Source of the DNA: Cynocephalus volans
Lineage: Eukaryota; Chordata; Mammalia; Dermoptera; Cynocephalidae
Reading direction: 5' to 3'
Length of the DNA: 64,000 nt
Assembly (NCBI RefSeq): GCF_027409185.1
Contig: NC_084465.1
Location: forward strand, 31,661,864 to 31,725,863
The notes under the pieces are model-generated. The model had not been told where the DNA came from, did not search any database, and saw nothing but the letters and a program-made list of their open reading frames with translations. Positions 24,602 to 37,572 of this stretch are shown piece after piece. Numbering within the stretch: position 1 is the stretch's first letter; the number at the start of each line of letters is the position of its first letter. Both the position numbers and the translations under genes were made by a program.

Positions 24602-27600
24602 CTATGATTTTTAAAAAATTTAAAATTGAGAAAAAATATTTTTAAGTTGTTTATTATAATTAAGGCTATGGAAAGTCTCCCGTTTTTAATTAGTTCTAGG
24701 ATCTCCTTACAGACTTTAATTTATATTCAAAATATTTTAGTTGAATTCAATTGAAACAAAATTAAAATTTAATTCAGAAAAAAATTTCAGAACAAAAGGT
24801 ATTTTAAATATCTTATGATAGCTTAGATGATTAGATAAAGCATTTTGGCATCTGAAAACCAAAACAAGCGTTCATATAAGATTTTTCTTAACTTTCAAAA
24901 CTTTTAAGTTGAGAACTGATTTATTTAATTTCTCCTCTCTTGGGTTACTAGGGCTTCTTGAACCTGTTGCTCTTTTTTCCCTAAATCAACACTTGAGAAT
25001 AAAAACATTTCATATTCAAATAAGTTTGAGAAACTGTAATTTAAACAACATTCAAGAAGTTACTTCACTGTAGAATTTATCAGAGATCTTATCAGTTAAT
25101 ACACATTGTGAGCTTCCAAGAGCTTGACAGAGAAATCAGTGTTCCCAAATTTTTTAAGTACAGACAGATTTCTTGAGTTCTTTCATTTTGGGGTTTTGGC
25201 CTCTTACACAATATACTTGGGCAAACACTGCTTTAAATGTACAGCTAACATTCAGCCTATTCCATATTTCATTCTGATCTTATTGTTGGTAACTCTACAA
25301 CAGAAGCACTCCTTTTGCCCAGGATAGAAACTTATTCAAAAAACATGAAATTTAAAAGTAAAAAGGACTCTTCTTTCTTGCATAGCTTATATGCAGTCAG
25401 TAATCTAGTCTTATCACATTTTTTGAACTATAGTTTATATTTATTTCTTTTTGTCCCTCAGCCTTCAGAAGGGATAGAAATCTAACACAACAGTCTCACA
25501 GTTTATCTCCTTAACAGTCATTTCTGTATGATTTAATCTGTCAAAACTAATCTTTAAATACCCCTTTCATCACATTGAAGAAGAAATTAAAGCAGCCCCT
25601 TAATAAATTTTGTCTTGTGAAAAAAATAATTACTTTAGGTACAATTAACTGTTTATTAAATGCCTAAGATGATCAACTATTGATTTATCAACCCTTGATT
25701 TATCTTCAAATTAGAGTAGAACAAAGGCAGTCTAATCATTTAGCTTGGAATAAGACACTTCCTAAAAAATCTCTTAGAAATTCAAATAAAGTTCTCTATC
25801 TAATTTTCATTTTATTTATTTATTTTTATTTATTTATTTATTTATTTTTGCAAATGATTACCACCACCTAAAACGAGGGATCCACCATTTCTTCTCATGT
25901 CTTTTTTTCTCCTTTAAACTCCAGGCTCCTCTGAAGCCCACATTATATGATAATCAGCTACAGTTGGATTCATTTCCCTAACTGCCCTCTTTTACAACAC
26001 ATTAATTAAATAATTCTCCAAAGGATCTTAGTTGCCATGTCTTCAGAGTTGTTTTGCTCATCTCCAGAAAAAGAAAGGTCAGGCCACAGTTAAATTATTT
26101 AGTCATTTTTCCATGATAAGAAAATGGTTTTTTTTTAGAGCAAAGTTACAGCAAGCTTACCTCTCAACAGAAAAATAGAGTATCATATATTTTTACAAAA
26201 TGCATAAGTGTGTATCACAAAAACTTCCCTTAACAGCATTTCTGTTTCCCTCCAATAATATTTTTACCTCCAAATTGTGAACATAGTCTTGGGGATCCAC
26301 TGGTTTCTAAGATAAATTTTTTTCCTAATTTTTGCCCTTTTAATGATATAACTAGTCCTACATCTTGTACTTATAATCTTGTATTGCAGTATTATTGCCC
26401 TTGTTTATAGTTCTAGTTTCTATGGTGGTTGCTGCTGAGGCTGTGCCAAGTGAAAAAAACCAATGACTTTAAAGTACGACAAATGAACTAAGGTTCTGTG
26501 GTAATTTGCATAAAGAAAAGTGACAGGAAAATTGATTTTTCACAATGTACATGGTAATACATGGAAATTGAACCTAAGTGAACTGCACCATAATTATCCT
26601 ACAGGTTGAATGGCCAAAATCACTTCACTTCATTAGCACTAAAAATTTTCTGTTCTTAAATGCAGTAATCATTGAGTTACATGATCAACCAATGTAGGTT
26701 TCATTAACACTGTAAGTTTAAATTTATCTTCAAAAGAACAACAACAAAGCTTTACAGAGTTATCCAGTACAATCTCATTAAATTTGGCTTTTGTGATTAC
26801 TCAGTGGATTTGGTTATCCTAAAGTAAAAATAACAATAATAAAAGCACCTCAAAGGTATTAATACTAGTGAGTTGTGGAATACAAAACCTGTGAATAGGT
26901 GCATAGAAACATCGAATAGAGAACAATACCAGAAGCTGTATCTTTCTACTCTAAAACTAATACCTGTAATTGACTTCCAGCAAGCAATATCACTCATCAT
27001 ATTAAATTAATGATATTGTTTTATGGCTTGCTTTATATTAATGTATAGATTTGTTTAAGTTTTATAGTTGTGTAAGAGCTATAAACACAAGGTTCTGTCC
27101 CTGCTTTTGTTTATTCATTATTTAAGCAACTTCATAATAAAAATTATATCCATATCATTTTTTTTCTTTTTAATGGGAGTGTGTCATATAAGTTTAAGAA
27201 ACTTTCAGTTTCTGCAAGTTTCAGTTTTTGATACAACCTGTTTCGTGGAAGAGCTTGGCACCTCAGGCTGTGGCTTTATCAGAACAAAACTTTTAAACAA
27301 AGCATTCAAATGTCTTCAAATGGAGAAATCTCTGCATGAGTCTGGCCTTTGCTAGGCATTATGGGATGCTCTTCTTAACACCACTGCATTTCTTATTCTC
27401 TTTTCGACTGCGAGGAAATTGAAAAAGTGGAGACTAAAGGAATGAAAAAATTTAACACTAAAAACGTTTGAGATTAAAAGTTTGAGTTTGACTTTAAACT
27501 TTGAAATTCAAATAAAAGATGTCATAAATTTGAAGGAAATTAGTGTGAGTGCAGGTTTTACATATCAATGGATATGTAGGGAAATTAAAAGGGCCCCTGT

Positions 27601-28439
27601 AAAGAAAGCCTATCACGGTTCAGAAACAATAGGATGTTCATTCCCTCTATCTGATGGTGCTTTTTAGAAGTCCCTTAAGCTCTTTCATTTCTTTTTGTTA
27701 GAGACTGTCTGTTCTCTGCTTTTGGCCTTTTAACTCTCCCTGCTTCCTCTCTGCCCTCTCTGTGGAATTCACTCACCAAAATGTACCAACCTATTGAACT
27801 CCAAGGTGATCAGTTACTATTTGATTAATAAGTGACCCTTTCCCATGGAATCAGTCCCTGTTGGCATCCAGAAAAAAATAGATTTAAATGAGCCATCTCT
27901 TTGTATTCAGCCATCTTTGAATTCTTTTACTGGCCAAATAAATGGTTATATAAAACTTTCACACAGAGATTGAGTAGGTCGATTTAAAATTGAGTATGTA
28001 AGTGTGTAAATTGACTCTTTTATTCATTTCCCATTAAAAATTTTCTCTCAGATTAGAAAAAGTCATAACTATGATTTATCAGGATTGAAAAATTATCCCA
28101 TAAACCACACTAAACAATGGCATTCATTAGCTTTTTCTAGTGCATTTTCTCCCCATGGGCAGATCTAACTTAATTTAAATACCAGAAGGTACTTCTTAAT
28201 AGAAACTTTAAGTACATTTTTACTTACTGGGGTTAAGGATTTTTTTTTTTTTTAACCTGCAAAAACAGTTAATTTATTTATATCAAAATTTCACACTCAT
28301 AAGACTTTCTTTAAAGTCTGATTGGAATTATGCCTTAATTCCAAGTTAATTGATGAGAGTAGGTATAGAGTACATCTAGTTTACCCACAGGGAATAGGTA
28401 ATACCATCCTTCACAAATAAATTCTGTACTTAACCAAGC
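24602..28439. other. Long AT-rich stretch without genes
   Basis: No gene, RNA gene or clear transposon was recognised. A (TTTA)n tract lies at 25808-25851. Open frames are under 100 codons and lack motifs. Some of this may be very old LINE sequence I cannot identify by eye. Confidence 0.4.
25808..25851. repeat. (TTTA)n microsatellite
   Basis: About ten TTTA units with one TTTTTA interruption. Confidence 0.9.
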
Positions 28440-28800
28440 CTAACTGCGCAGTCAGAGGCTGGCAGGTAGGAAATCGAGGTAAGAGTAGCTGCAAGGTGAG
28501 ACTAGAATAGGGGTCAAGCTATGAAAAGATGTGTATGCTATGCCAAGATTGGATTTATCCTGGGACAGTAGATGTTAATTGAAACAGGAAAGTGAATCAT
28601 CTGTAAGCAGATACCATTTTATTCTGATTAGCAGGGGGAGATAGTAAAGAACCTGGGAGGTCTCTGTGATAATCTAAGTAAGAAATGCTGAGGGTCTGAA
28701 TTAAGGCTGTGGCAGGGTAGAAAGTTGCTTGGAAGGTAGACTCTAGAAACCTACTGGATAAGGCAAGAGGCATAGGAAAAACTAACATTCAAGATTTTTA
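28440..28800 (+). repeat. Ancient interspersed repeat, family not named
   Basis: The text 'gggaggtctctgtgataatc', 'taagtaagaaatgctgaggg', 'tctgaattaaggctgtggc' follows the same pattern as the sequence at 47195-47500 and is a common old mammalian repeat. I cannot name the family with confidence. Confidence 0.4.
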
Positions 28801-29149
28801 GTTTTAAGTTTGTGACAGATGAAGCACTGCATCATTCTAATCCTTTTCCTTCTTTTTCTTTCTCTAATTTTCTTTACAACTTTTTTTCTTAAAACATATT
28901 ACTATCAAGACTGACAGAACTGCCTCATGTAAAAACTTCTCGTGACTTCCCTGTATTCTATTTATATTAGATAGATTGCACAATTCATTTTTCTTATATT
29001 TTATTTTAATAAACATTTACTTTGCCAGATGCTGGTTTGCCGCCTCTTTTAAGAAGCTTTGTTATGTATCATGATATTTAGAGACCAAAGGTTCCTGACA
29101 ACCTCATAAAGTAGCAATTCTGGGTGAGACACGGTTAGAGGAGGCCCTT
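28801..29149. other. Unassigned sequence
   Basis: AT-rich. No gene or repeat recognised. Confidence 0.4.
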
Positions 29150-29480
29150 GATGTGTCTGTGAATGGAAAGTGACCTGTGGGCACCTAAGGTCACAAACCT
29201 GCTCCCTGGAGGGGCTCTGGCGCTGCCCAGGAAGTCATCCTTCACCCCGGGAAAGTGCAGCTGTGCAAAGGATGTTTTAATTAGCACAACAATCCTAAAG
29301 TTTTCACACCAATTCAGAGACTAATTGAGAGGCACAAAGCAACTATTGGCAATTGCAAATTAAGTGCCGTTTGAAGTAATCTAAACAGAAAGCAGGTCTG
29401 AGCGATTTCAATCTGTTCCCAAGAGGAAATGACAGAATTTAAAGATTGGTGCTGGCAAGTTCCAGGACCCAGGTTCAGAA
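29150..29480. promoter_or_regulatory. Candidate conserved regulatory segment
   Basis: Non-repetitive, more GC-balanced than its surroundings and dense in factor-like sites. TGACCT (29171-29176) and AGGTCA (29188-29193) form an everted pair of nuclear-receptor half-sites. CAGCTG is an E-box. 'ttttaattagc', 'gactaattgag' and 'caattgcaaattaag' are homeodomain-like. No open frame is convincing. This is inferred only from motif density and the lack of repeats; conservation was not tested. Confidence 0.3.
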
Positions 29481-30849
29481 AATAAGCCAAGCAGCACTTC
29501 TGAGCCAGGCACAGGAACAAACAGTCTGTTTGTTCCCCACCCATTATCCTCCCTCATGCTGCTGAAGGCTAGCTTTCAGAGTGTGTATCAGCAAGAGAGG
29601 TAAGACACCCCTCTTAATTGTAGCTTGCAGGAAGGCACTGTGATCAGAGGTAAGTTAAGGACACTTTTCTAGGAGGGCACAGACTCAAGTTAAAGACTCA
29701 AGTTAAAGGCTGAGAATTCTACAGTGGATTCCTATATTTCTTCCCTGGAGAGCATGTACATGACCTGACTCTACAGCCTGTTACAGCCTGGCCATGCTAC
29801 AGTTCACCCACCAACATCAGAGTTCTGACCAAGTAACTGACCTACTTCCACACCATCCAAACAAAAGGTGAAAAATCCTTTTAGCCATAGACTTTAGAAG
29901 TGCAGATAAGAAAGAGGGAAGGATTTAGTAGTAGAATATCTCCTATAGGATTTGCAGTTGTGTTTAAACACTTTTTTGTCTCCTTGTCTTTCTTATCTGC
30001 AATCTCAAAGTTAAAAGACATCCTTATTAAAGCAAAAACACCATCACAGAAAAATAATGTCATTTTATTATATTACCTGATAAATGATTGTACAAACATA
30101 ATACATGAAAATGTATAGTTATAACTTTCTTGTATGTCTGGGTTCTTTTGATTATTTTTCATGGTATATAAAGTGATTTATATAGCTGAACTCTTACATT
30201 TTTTCACAGACAAGCATATCTTAATTTGCTGAAAATTTTCAAACAGAAATTTGCAAGTCTTTCACCTTTTAAAATATCCCTGCCTTCTTCTTAAATATAT
30301 TTATTATTCAGTGGCCCCTAAGGAACAGTTATATTAGCAATATTATAGTAGCATATTTTTTTTAAATGGGCCTTGTCTTGTTATAAATTTGGAAGGTTCA
30401 AATATGGTTTAACTCAAGAAATATTAATTAAAGATAAAACTGATTTGTGTATTTTGATCATTTAAATGTAGATGTGGTTGCAGAGCAAGATACCTTAATG
30501 CTCTGCTTTAAAAGGCTCCAATAAGTTAGTTTAATTTTATTTTTTATAATCTTATTTTTCAAATGGGTATGTCATATACTGTATACGGCATAAAATTCAA
30601 AGACTACAAAAGAAAATGAGAAGAAAGAAAATAAAATCAAACTGAATTATTTATATATATTCAATACTGAATTGAAACACTGATTTTAATGCTTACATAT
30701 TTTCTGTAAGAATTTGTGTTTACAACTAAGGAAATTGCCTATGCTTACCAAAAAAGCAACTACATGGGACATTAGCTGATTTCTTAATCATTACATGTTT
30801 TGGTGGAGTTGCATCATTCATATATCTTGCTAGTTCGTCAGTTTAGGAG
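29481..30849. other. Unassigned sequence
   Basis: No gene or named repeat recognised. Short direct repeats of 'gactcaagttaaag' occur near 29680-29710. Confidence 0.4.
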
Positions 30850-31235
30850 ATTTAGTTATTATTAATGAATATTGACTACGCTCACTACATGGGTGAACTG
30901 ACTCCTGCCCCTTCACTCTGGGCTTGGCCGTGTGACTTAATTTAATCAATGGGACATTGTGAGGATGTGATGATCAAAGACTGAAAAGCACCTGCACAGC
31001 TGAGTTTGTTTTCCTGAACTTCTGCTGTTCCCAGGAAAACAGGCCTGAGCCAGACTGAGGGTAAAGGGAGCATATCTGCCTCTGATGAGCTTCCCCAGCC
31101 AAGCCCAGACCCAGGAGAAGTAATAAGTGTCTTGAGGCACTGAAATTTGGGGTAGTTTGCTACACAGCATTATTTGGGGGGGGGTTCTTTCAACCCCACC
31201 CCACTCCCCACACACACAGCATTATTTGGGCACTA
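30850..31235 (+). repeat. Ancient repeat with a local 17-bp duplication
   Basis: 'cttggccgtgtgacttaatt', 'taatcaatgggacattgtg', 'aagtgtcttgaggcactga' and 'ggggtagtttgctacacagc' are typical of an old interspersed repeat of uncertain family. The 17-mer 'acacagcattatttggg' occurs at 31162-31178 and again at 31214-31230, separated by G-rich and C-rich DNA. Confidence 0.45.
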
Positions 31236-31732
31236 AATAACTGATAAATCATCAACAGAAAATGCAAGGAACAGATTGCCTGGGTTGAGTTCCAGTTCTG
31301 TCATACACTAGCTCTGTGACCTTTGCACATTTAACTTCATTGAGGCGGTTTTCGCAGCCTGTCCCATTTGGAGCATAAAGGCAGAATGCTCCAGGAAAGT
31401 GCTTTCTCTAGGAGAAAAATAACTTCGGACTAATTGGTAAGTTTAACAATGTGGAAATTATATTGAGAGACTAATGGACGATGGAGGAGGATTTAATGGT
31501 AATTACAAAGAAAAGTAAGTAAATTAAAAAATAAGACAATGATTACCTTCATGAAAAGTCAGTTATATAAAAAGCAGTACATTAGTACTTCTTCATAGAA
31601 CGTATTTTGACTCAGAAGGAAACATTCATAATAATGTAAATGCTGAATATTGATATAAACAAAAATTGTGCTATAATTAAATTGAAAAGAAAGAGTGAGG
31701 GGGAAATCATGGCGGTATATTTGCACTTACCC

Positions 31733-31890
31733 TCAGGTTTCTAGACCTCAGTACTATTGATGTTTTAGGCCAGAGAAGTCTTTATTAGGGGTGTCTGTCC
31801 TGAGCATTGCAGGATGTTTAGCAGCCTCTGTCATCTCTGCGTTTTAGACCCTGGTAGGACTCTTCAGTTGAAAAACACCGATCAGCAATA
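31733..31890 (+). mobile_element. MER5A-like hAT fragment
   Basis: 'cagtactattgatgtttta', 'ctgtcctgagcattgcagg' and 'atgtttagcagcctctgtc' follow the MER5A order. MER5A is a nonautonomous hAT-Charlie element. It is incomplete at both ends. Confidence 0.65.
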
Positions 31891-32159
31891 ATGAGGGGAA
31901 AATGTGTAATGTCAAAACTGTTTAGATTTTTAAGGTCTAAAAGTATGTTGCAGTTACTGATTTTGCATTATCTGTTCCTTGTTCTAGTAGTCCATTCCCT
32001 TTTTTTTTAAGTTTATTTATTTATTAATAAAAAATCTTTTTCACAGAGATTTGCTGTGATGAAGAGTAGAAAATGGGGCTACAGGTAGAGAGATATGTGA
32101 AGTCAGGTGGTATTATTTTGTTTTGTATTGTTTATTTATTTATGTTTTTTAAAGAAGGG

Positions 32160-32560
32160 AGCTATTAAAGTATGTTTGTCAGCTGATGAAAATGATCCAA
32201 TGGAGAGAAAATAATTGTTGATACAGGAGGTAGTGGGATTAATGTAGGGGCAAAATCTTTGAGTTGGGTGCAGTGTGCAAGTGGAGGGTTGGCCTTTTAG
32301 AGATGTTTACTCTTTAGAACAGGAGAAAAGCCAGACTATATGGATTTTTAAACACAGCGAGGTTGCTACTTTGGTATTAGGAAGATGAGGCATCTTCTGT
32401 TCTCATTCTTTTATTTTCTGTAAGCTTGTGACTGCTTCTGTTTGTTAGTGCATAAGAAGGACGCCACCATCTGATGTGAGGAGGGGATGGGGTATCAGAC
32501 ACTTGAGGGGAAAGGAGAAGTTATGAAATAGTAAAAAAAACTACTCAGCTCGGGAGGAGT
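32160..32560 (+). repeat. Ancient interspersed repeat, family not named
   Basis: 'aatgatccaatggagagaaa', 'ttgttgatacaggaggtag', 'tgcaagtggagggttggcc' match a common old mammalian repeat pattern. Heavily decayed. Confidence 0.35.
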
Positions 32561-32689
32561 ATTTGTGTTGCCTGCCAGTCTTGAGGTCCACTCTAGTTTT
32601 GATTTCTAAACTTAATATAAGGGGAGATTTTTTCCAGACTTGCAGTCTCTACTTCCTCATTGCCCATTCTCTCTTGAACCCACTCTAAC

Positions 32690-33130
32690 TAGGTTTCATG
32701 CTCAACTGTCATGGTAATTTCTCTTGTCAAGTTTACCAATGACCTCCAACTTGCTAAATCAGTGCTCAATCAGGTCATCTTCCCTGACCTCCCCACAGCA
32801 GGACTGACCGTGGCACCCAGCACTGTGATCTCCCCTTTTCCCCTTTGTGCAGGTTTGCAAGTTTATATTCCACTCTGTGAGGGTCTCCCTACATCTGCCT
32901 CTCCGATACATCTTCAACAAGACTCCAGGGGTTTTGTTTGTTTGTTTCCAAAGCACACATATTAGTCCTTTACTTAAACATTTCCAGTGACTCCCCCATT
33001 TACTATGATTCAACTAAAAATTCCTTACTATGGCCTACAATATGATGCAAAGACCGATCTGGTCTGTCTCCCTTGTGTGGTCTTTCTGTGTGAATGAACT
33101 TTCATTCAACGTCATCCAGCTTGCCCTGTC
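32690..33130 (+). repeat. L2 LINE fragment
   Basis: It resembles L2 ORF2 end and 3' UTR: 'tttaccaatgacctccaact', 'catttccagtgactccccca', 'tatggcctacaatatgatgc' and 'gatctggtctgtctccctt'. Reading frames are destroyed. Confidence 0.6.
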
Positions 33131-33959
33131 CCTCCCGACTCAGGCCTAACTGATAGCGCCCCTCCCCTCTCACTATGTTTGTACTGCTGGGATGAATCAT
33201 CACACTTTATTGTGCCTGTATATATTGTGTGTATATATTATAGATCTATTTATATTTGTTTCTCTAGCAGATTTCAAACATCCCCCAAAATGAGAACCAC
33301 ATCTTCCTTATTATATCTTACAACTTCACACAATGCCATCATCCAATGAGAACGACTGAGAGAGCAAATCCATAAGAAGTTTCTGGCTTGTAGTCTCAAT
33401 TTGCCTCTGGAAAGTCACATTTCTCCTAAAGGTTCTCTACTTGCTGTTGCCACCAGCATGTTAGCCTTAGAGTCAGGGCTGCACGGTTCTCCCTGTAAGT
33501 GCTCTGGTTAAATATGGACCATTGTCTCTTCCCTTTCATACTCTTAATTCAAGTGAAATGAGGCCAGGATATTTAAATAAGAGTTTGCTGGGGATTAACA
33601 AAAGCAAAATAAATCCACAAAGTACACAAAGTAACTTGAAACTATATAATTTGGGATACAAGGTACCACTAGCTCTGCGCTCAAGGCCTTGTTTCCACGT
33701 GGGGGGACTGGCTATGGCAGCTGCATCCAAGGGCTGATGTCTAAACCCCTGCCTCCCTCAATGTCTAGTCTGAAGAGGAAAGCACCCAGAGTGGGGGCAG
33801 GAATTCCTCCTCCAGCCTGCCCAAGAACAGTCTTTCTGGTCCCAGTTCCCGGTCTAAACCCTGTCTCTTCTTCAGAAATTGAGACTAAGAATGTTCACCC
33901 CTTCAAAAGAAACTCCACCCCCTAAGCAGGGGAGTGCGGCTTTACACTACGCCTTCATC
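33131..33959. other. Unassigned sequence
   Basis: Moderate GC. No gene motif or named repeat recognised. Confidence 0.35.
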
Positions 33960-34210
33960 AGCAAACTAGTGCAGTGATTAAAACACAGGATAGAGAGTAA
34001 AGTCCTGGATTCAAATCTTCACTCTGATAAATACCAGCTAGGTGATTTGAGGCAAGTTACCAAATCTGTCTGTGCCTCAGTGTCCTTTTTTCTGAAATAC
34101 GGACAATAGTAGAACCTATCTCATGGGGTCATGGTAAGGATGAAGTAAAATCATAGACGTTGAACACTTGAAGCCGTGCTTGGGGTATAGCAAGGGCTAA
34201 TAATGTTAAC
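33960..34210 (+). repeat. Nearly full-length MIR
   Basis: In order: 'gcagtgattaaaacacagg', 'gtcctggattcaaatcttc', 'agctaggtgatttgaggcaa', 'tctgtgcctcagtgtcc', 'ggacaatagtagaacctatc' and 'tcatggtaaggatgaagt'. This covers the tRNA head, core and LINE-like tail. Confidence 0.8.
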
Positions 34211-34864
34211 TAGGTGTAATGCAGAGACATGACCACCACTCATTCAAAGGACACGCACAGGTAATCAGGAGGTCTGTTCTCTTGCAAGAAAAGTGAGCAT
34301 GAAAGACAGAGTCCAAATATATTTGTTAAATTAAGAAGGAAAGTGAAGCCAGAGTGTGGCAGAGTCTTGAAAACAGAAGTGACCCCCACACTGCTCTCTG
34401 CAAACTCACATTTGGGAACTATGCTTCCCAGTTCCTTCATCCATCCCCTTCCCCCTGTCTCATCCCCATTTAGAATGGAAAGCAGTCAACCTTCCCTCCT
34501 TTATCAGGACCATTTGAAGTACAGGTTTTACTCTAATCTTTAGTGGAGCATCGGGGCTTCAATAATTCATCTGTCCCTTTTAGTATGCCAGTGTTTCTGA
34601 TCAAACAGAATTTGAGGAGAAGACAGAATCTATCCTGTCAAACAATAAATAAAGAACCTCTCATAAAAGCCCAGTGTTCTCACATGGCCTCAAGCCTTAG
34701 GTGTCCTGGGATGCTCCAGATCTGCAGAAGGGCAATAAACTGTCTTAAATATAGAAAAGAGACAATATAAGACAAGTGTGGCTGTTACACATGTCTGCGC
34801 CTTACGGAGTCATGATTATACTGGTTATTAAATTTTTAAAAATGCTTTTATAGTGTAGCCTGGT
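34211..34864. other. Unassigned sequence
   Basis: No gene or clear repeat recognised. Confidence 0.35.
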
Positions 34865-35087
34865 CGAGGAGTCAGCAAACTTTTTCTGTAAATGGCCAGA
34901 TAGTAAATATTTTAGGCTTTGGGGGCCATACAGTTTCTGTCTCAACTATTCAACTCTGTCATTGTAGGGAAAGGCAGTCATGGACAACGGTAAATAAATG
35001 GGTGCGGCTGTGTTTCAATAATAGTTATTTACAAAAGCGGGTGGTAAGCCAGATTTGGTCTAAGGGCCATTATTTGCCAAACACTGG
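34865..35087 (+). mobile_element. hAT-type nonautonomous DNA transposon (MER class)
   Basis: It contains 'gtcagcaaactttttctgt', 'aaatggccagatagtaaat', 'attttaggctttgggggcc', then 'gtggtaagccagatttggt', and ends with 'tttgccaaacactgg', roughly the inverted form of its start. The layout fits a short hAT-Charlie MER element of about 220 bp. The subfamily is not assigned. Confidence 0.7.
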
Positions 35088-35339
35088 CCTATTATAATGT
35101 TTCTCAGACTTGCATCATGTCTATACCACCTTCATAGTTTTTGCCAAATCTATGCACATACGTAATCATATTTATTATAAAATGATTAAAATTCACTGTT
35201 TTTAAATAAATTGACTTTAAAATAAAAATTGATATAATTCTAAAAGGAAAACTAGTATTACTTATAATAAAAAGGTAACCTTAAAAAATAAATACAATTA
35301 AAACAAACCATGCAAATTGAAATCTGAAGAAGAAATAAG

Positions 35340-35765
35340 ATTTACTGCTAAAGGCAAAGCTCCTTAACAAAGCCAGTCCAATATTGTTCCTTGTTAACTT
35401 CCCCACTGTTCTCTTCTCTCTACCTTAGCTACAGTGCCTTCTTTAAGTCCCTCCCTGCACTGTCCGTACCACCATAGCACATGTGTACATGCTATTCTGT
35501 CTACCTGGAATTGCCCCTGCCTCTTTATCGGGTTAACTCCAACCCACCAGGAAAGGCTTTCCTCTGCATAAGTCAAACCTCTTATTATAGCTGCTCATAG
35601 ACCAGCAGGCCAGTCCCTGGAAGCATTTGTCACAAATGCTATTTTATACTGGCTGGGAAATTATTGGATTATATTCTGACTCTCCTGGTGCATCACCTTC
35701 TCCTTGAAGTCAAGGGATCAGAAACTAACAGTGCCTTGCCACGGTAAGCTCTAATAAATATTTAT
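35340..35765 (+). repeat. L2 LINE 3' fragment
   Basis: 'ctatctgt'-type C/T-rich coding-end sequence with 'tctacctggaattgcccctg', 'ttaactccaacccaccagg', 'ctttcctctgcataagtc' and a tail like 'gctctaataaatatttatt' are characteristic of L2. Confidence 0.6.
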
Positions 35766-36229
35766 TATACTGAATAAGTAAATGAAATAACTGATTTTAA
35801 AAAATATATAAATGAGCCAACTCTGGTTGTAACTTTCCTTTTCATAATATAAATCTGCATTTTATCCTTCAGGCCCTGTAAATTTGTATTCTGGTAACTG
35901 GTTAAATGCAGCACTTTCTCAAGGGATTCCCCTTTACTGTTTCCTGTAACGTCAGTGGTAGGGATTACTTCCTCAAGACGTGGAGGAGGGGAAGTGAATT
36001 ATTCTGGGAAGTTTTAAGGTTTAACTTTCTCTAGATCTTCCAAATCTCCCCAGATATCACCAGTCCAGATGTCAGGATCCCTTTCTTTCTTGATCAACAC
36101 CCTCATATCTCATGATACCTAGTGAGAATGTAAATTTAATACTTTAAAATAAATACACAACTCTTAAAATAAAAAGTCATCATGACTGTACCTTCAAAAT
36201 GATCTTTTATTTTACAACTGTGTTGTATG

Positions 36230-36475
36230 TACTTTGGGATATAGCAGCGAGTTAATCAACAAAATTTTAGATTGAGGTTAACATGGATTAGAATCCTAGT
36301 TCTACCTCTTACTGACTTTCGCAATCTGGGTTTCCATACCTGTGATGCGTGGATAACAAGAGCTACCTCACAGAAATATTCTAAGATTTCTGTGCAGATA
36401 ATTATGTAAGAACTCAGCCCAAGATTTTATAAGTGCATAGTAAACACTAAATAAATATTTACTATATTACATGTA
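36230..36475 (+). repeat. MIR SINE, decayed
   Basis: 'gattagaatcctagttctac', 'ctcttactgactttcgcaat', 'acaagagctacctcacag' and 'agtaaacactaaataaatat' match the MIR order. Confidence 0.6.
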
Positions 36476-36949
36476 TCTAAATATAACTCTGTAGCCCATA
36501 ATATATGCAATCAACATTGTCAATTAAAATATAAGTTCCTTTAAATATTTTTAAAAATCATTATTTCTTTTTGTGTTATTTATGTAATTTACATGCTACA
36601 TTGTCTTAATGAAGATGAACAACAGGAATGTGTTTTTTTTAAAAAGCTGGGAGGAAAGGATTATCCAATGTATCTTTCCTAACTTAAAATGCACTGTCAT
36701 TTCTTCAACATTTTCTTTTGCATTCATTTAGTACAAATATTAAAAAGTATTCAGAAAACAATTACATAATAATAAACTCAATTTCATATTTAAGCAAAGT
36801 GAAGATGAAAAAACAGTAATGTAAATGCTGCTAAACAGTAGATCTAGGATTGATATCAAAACAGGTTGGGTGCAGGAAAATTTATGATGCTCTTAATATT
36901 TTTTAAAAGTGTTGTTTTAATAATAAGTGTGTTGTTGTTGTTAAATGAA

Positions 36950-37275
36950 AACTTCCTTACCACTTTAAGTCTTTACTCAAACATCACTTCTCAATGAGGT
37001 CTACCCTAAAAACCACATTTGCAATTGTAACCTGCCCACACCTCCTCCATGAATGCCTGACCTTCTTGGCCTTACTCCATCTTTCCTATTTTCTATAGCA
37101 CTTACTAAATTCTTACATTCTATTTGATTTGTTCACTTATTATAGCTTATTGTTTATCTCTCCATTAAAATATCCAAAATTGGGGATATTTGTCTCTTTT
37201 CTTCACAGTGTATCTCTACTGCCTAGAACAGTGCCTGGCTCATATTGGAATTCAATAAATACATGTGAAATAAAA
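36950..37275 (+). repeat. L2 LINE 3' end
   Basis: 'tctttactcaaacatcactt', 'caatgaggtctaccctaaa', 'tctactgcctagaacagtgc', 'ctggctcatattggaattc' and 'aataaatacatg' form a well-preserved L2 terminus. Confidence 0.75.
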
Positions 37276-37465
37276 TAATTAAAGATGACAGAGACTACAA
37301 AAGGCCTTCTCATAGAAGAGTTGTGACTTATAAACATCTTACAAAATGCTGAGCAAAAAGCAAAGAGAAAAAGCAATGTATAAGTAGTACTATCTTAGTA
37401 TCATATATGAGTCTATACTTCAGGCAATAAAAAGAGCTAAACTATAGCACTAAGAAGTGAGCTTG

Positions 37466-37572
37466 GGGCTGGCTGGTTTGCAGAGTTGGTTAGAGTACAG
37501 TGTTATAACACCAAGATCAAGGATTCTGATCCCTGTCTCAGCCAGCTGTCAAAAATAAAAAATAAAAATAAA
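37466..37572 (+). mobile_element. tRNA-derived SINE (CYN-like monomer)
   Basis: 'gggctggctggtttgcag', 'agttggttagagtacagtg', 'ttataacaccaagatcaag', 'ctcagccagctgtc' and a tail with AAAAAT repeats. Flanks are aagtgagcttg (before) and aagtgagagcttg (from 37573), a slightly altered target duplication. Confidence 0.85.

Noticed and set aside
33520-33925. Possible short exon set with several open frames
   Set aside because: Frames are under 80 codons, overlap on both strands and have no splice-bounded pattern or domain.
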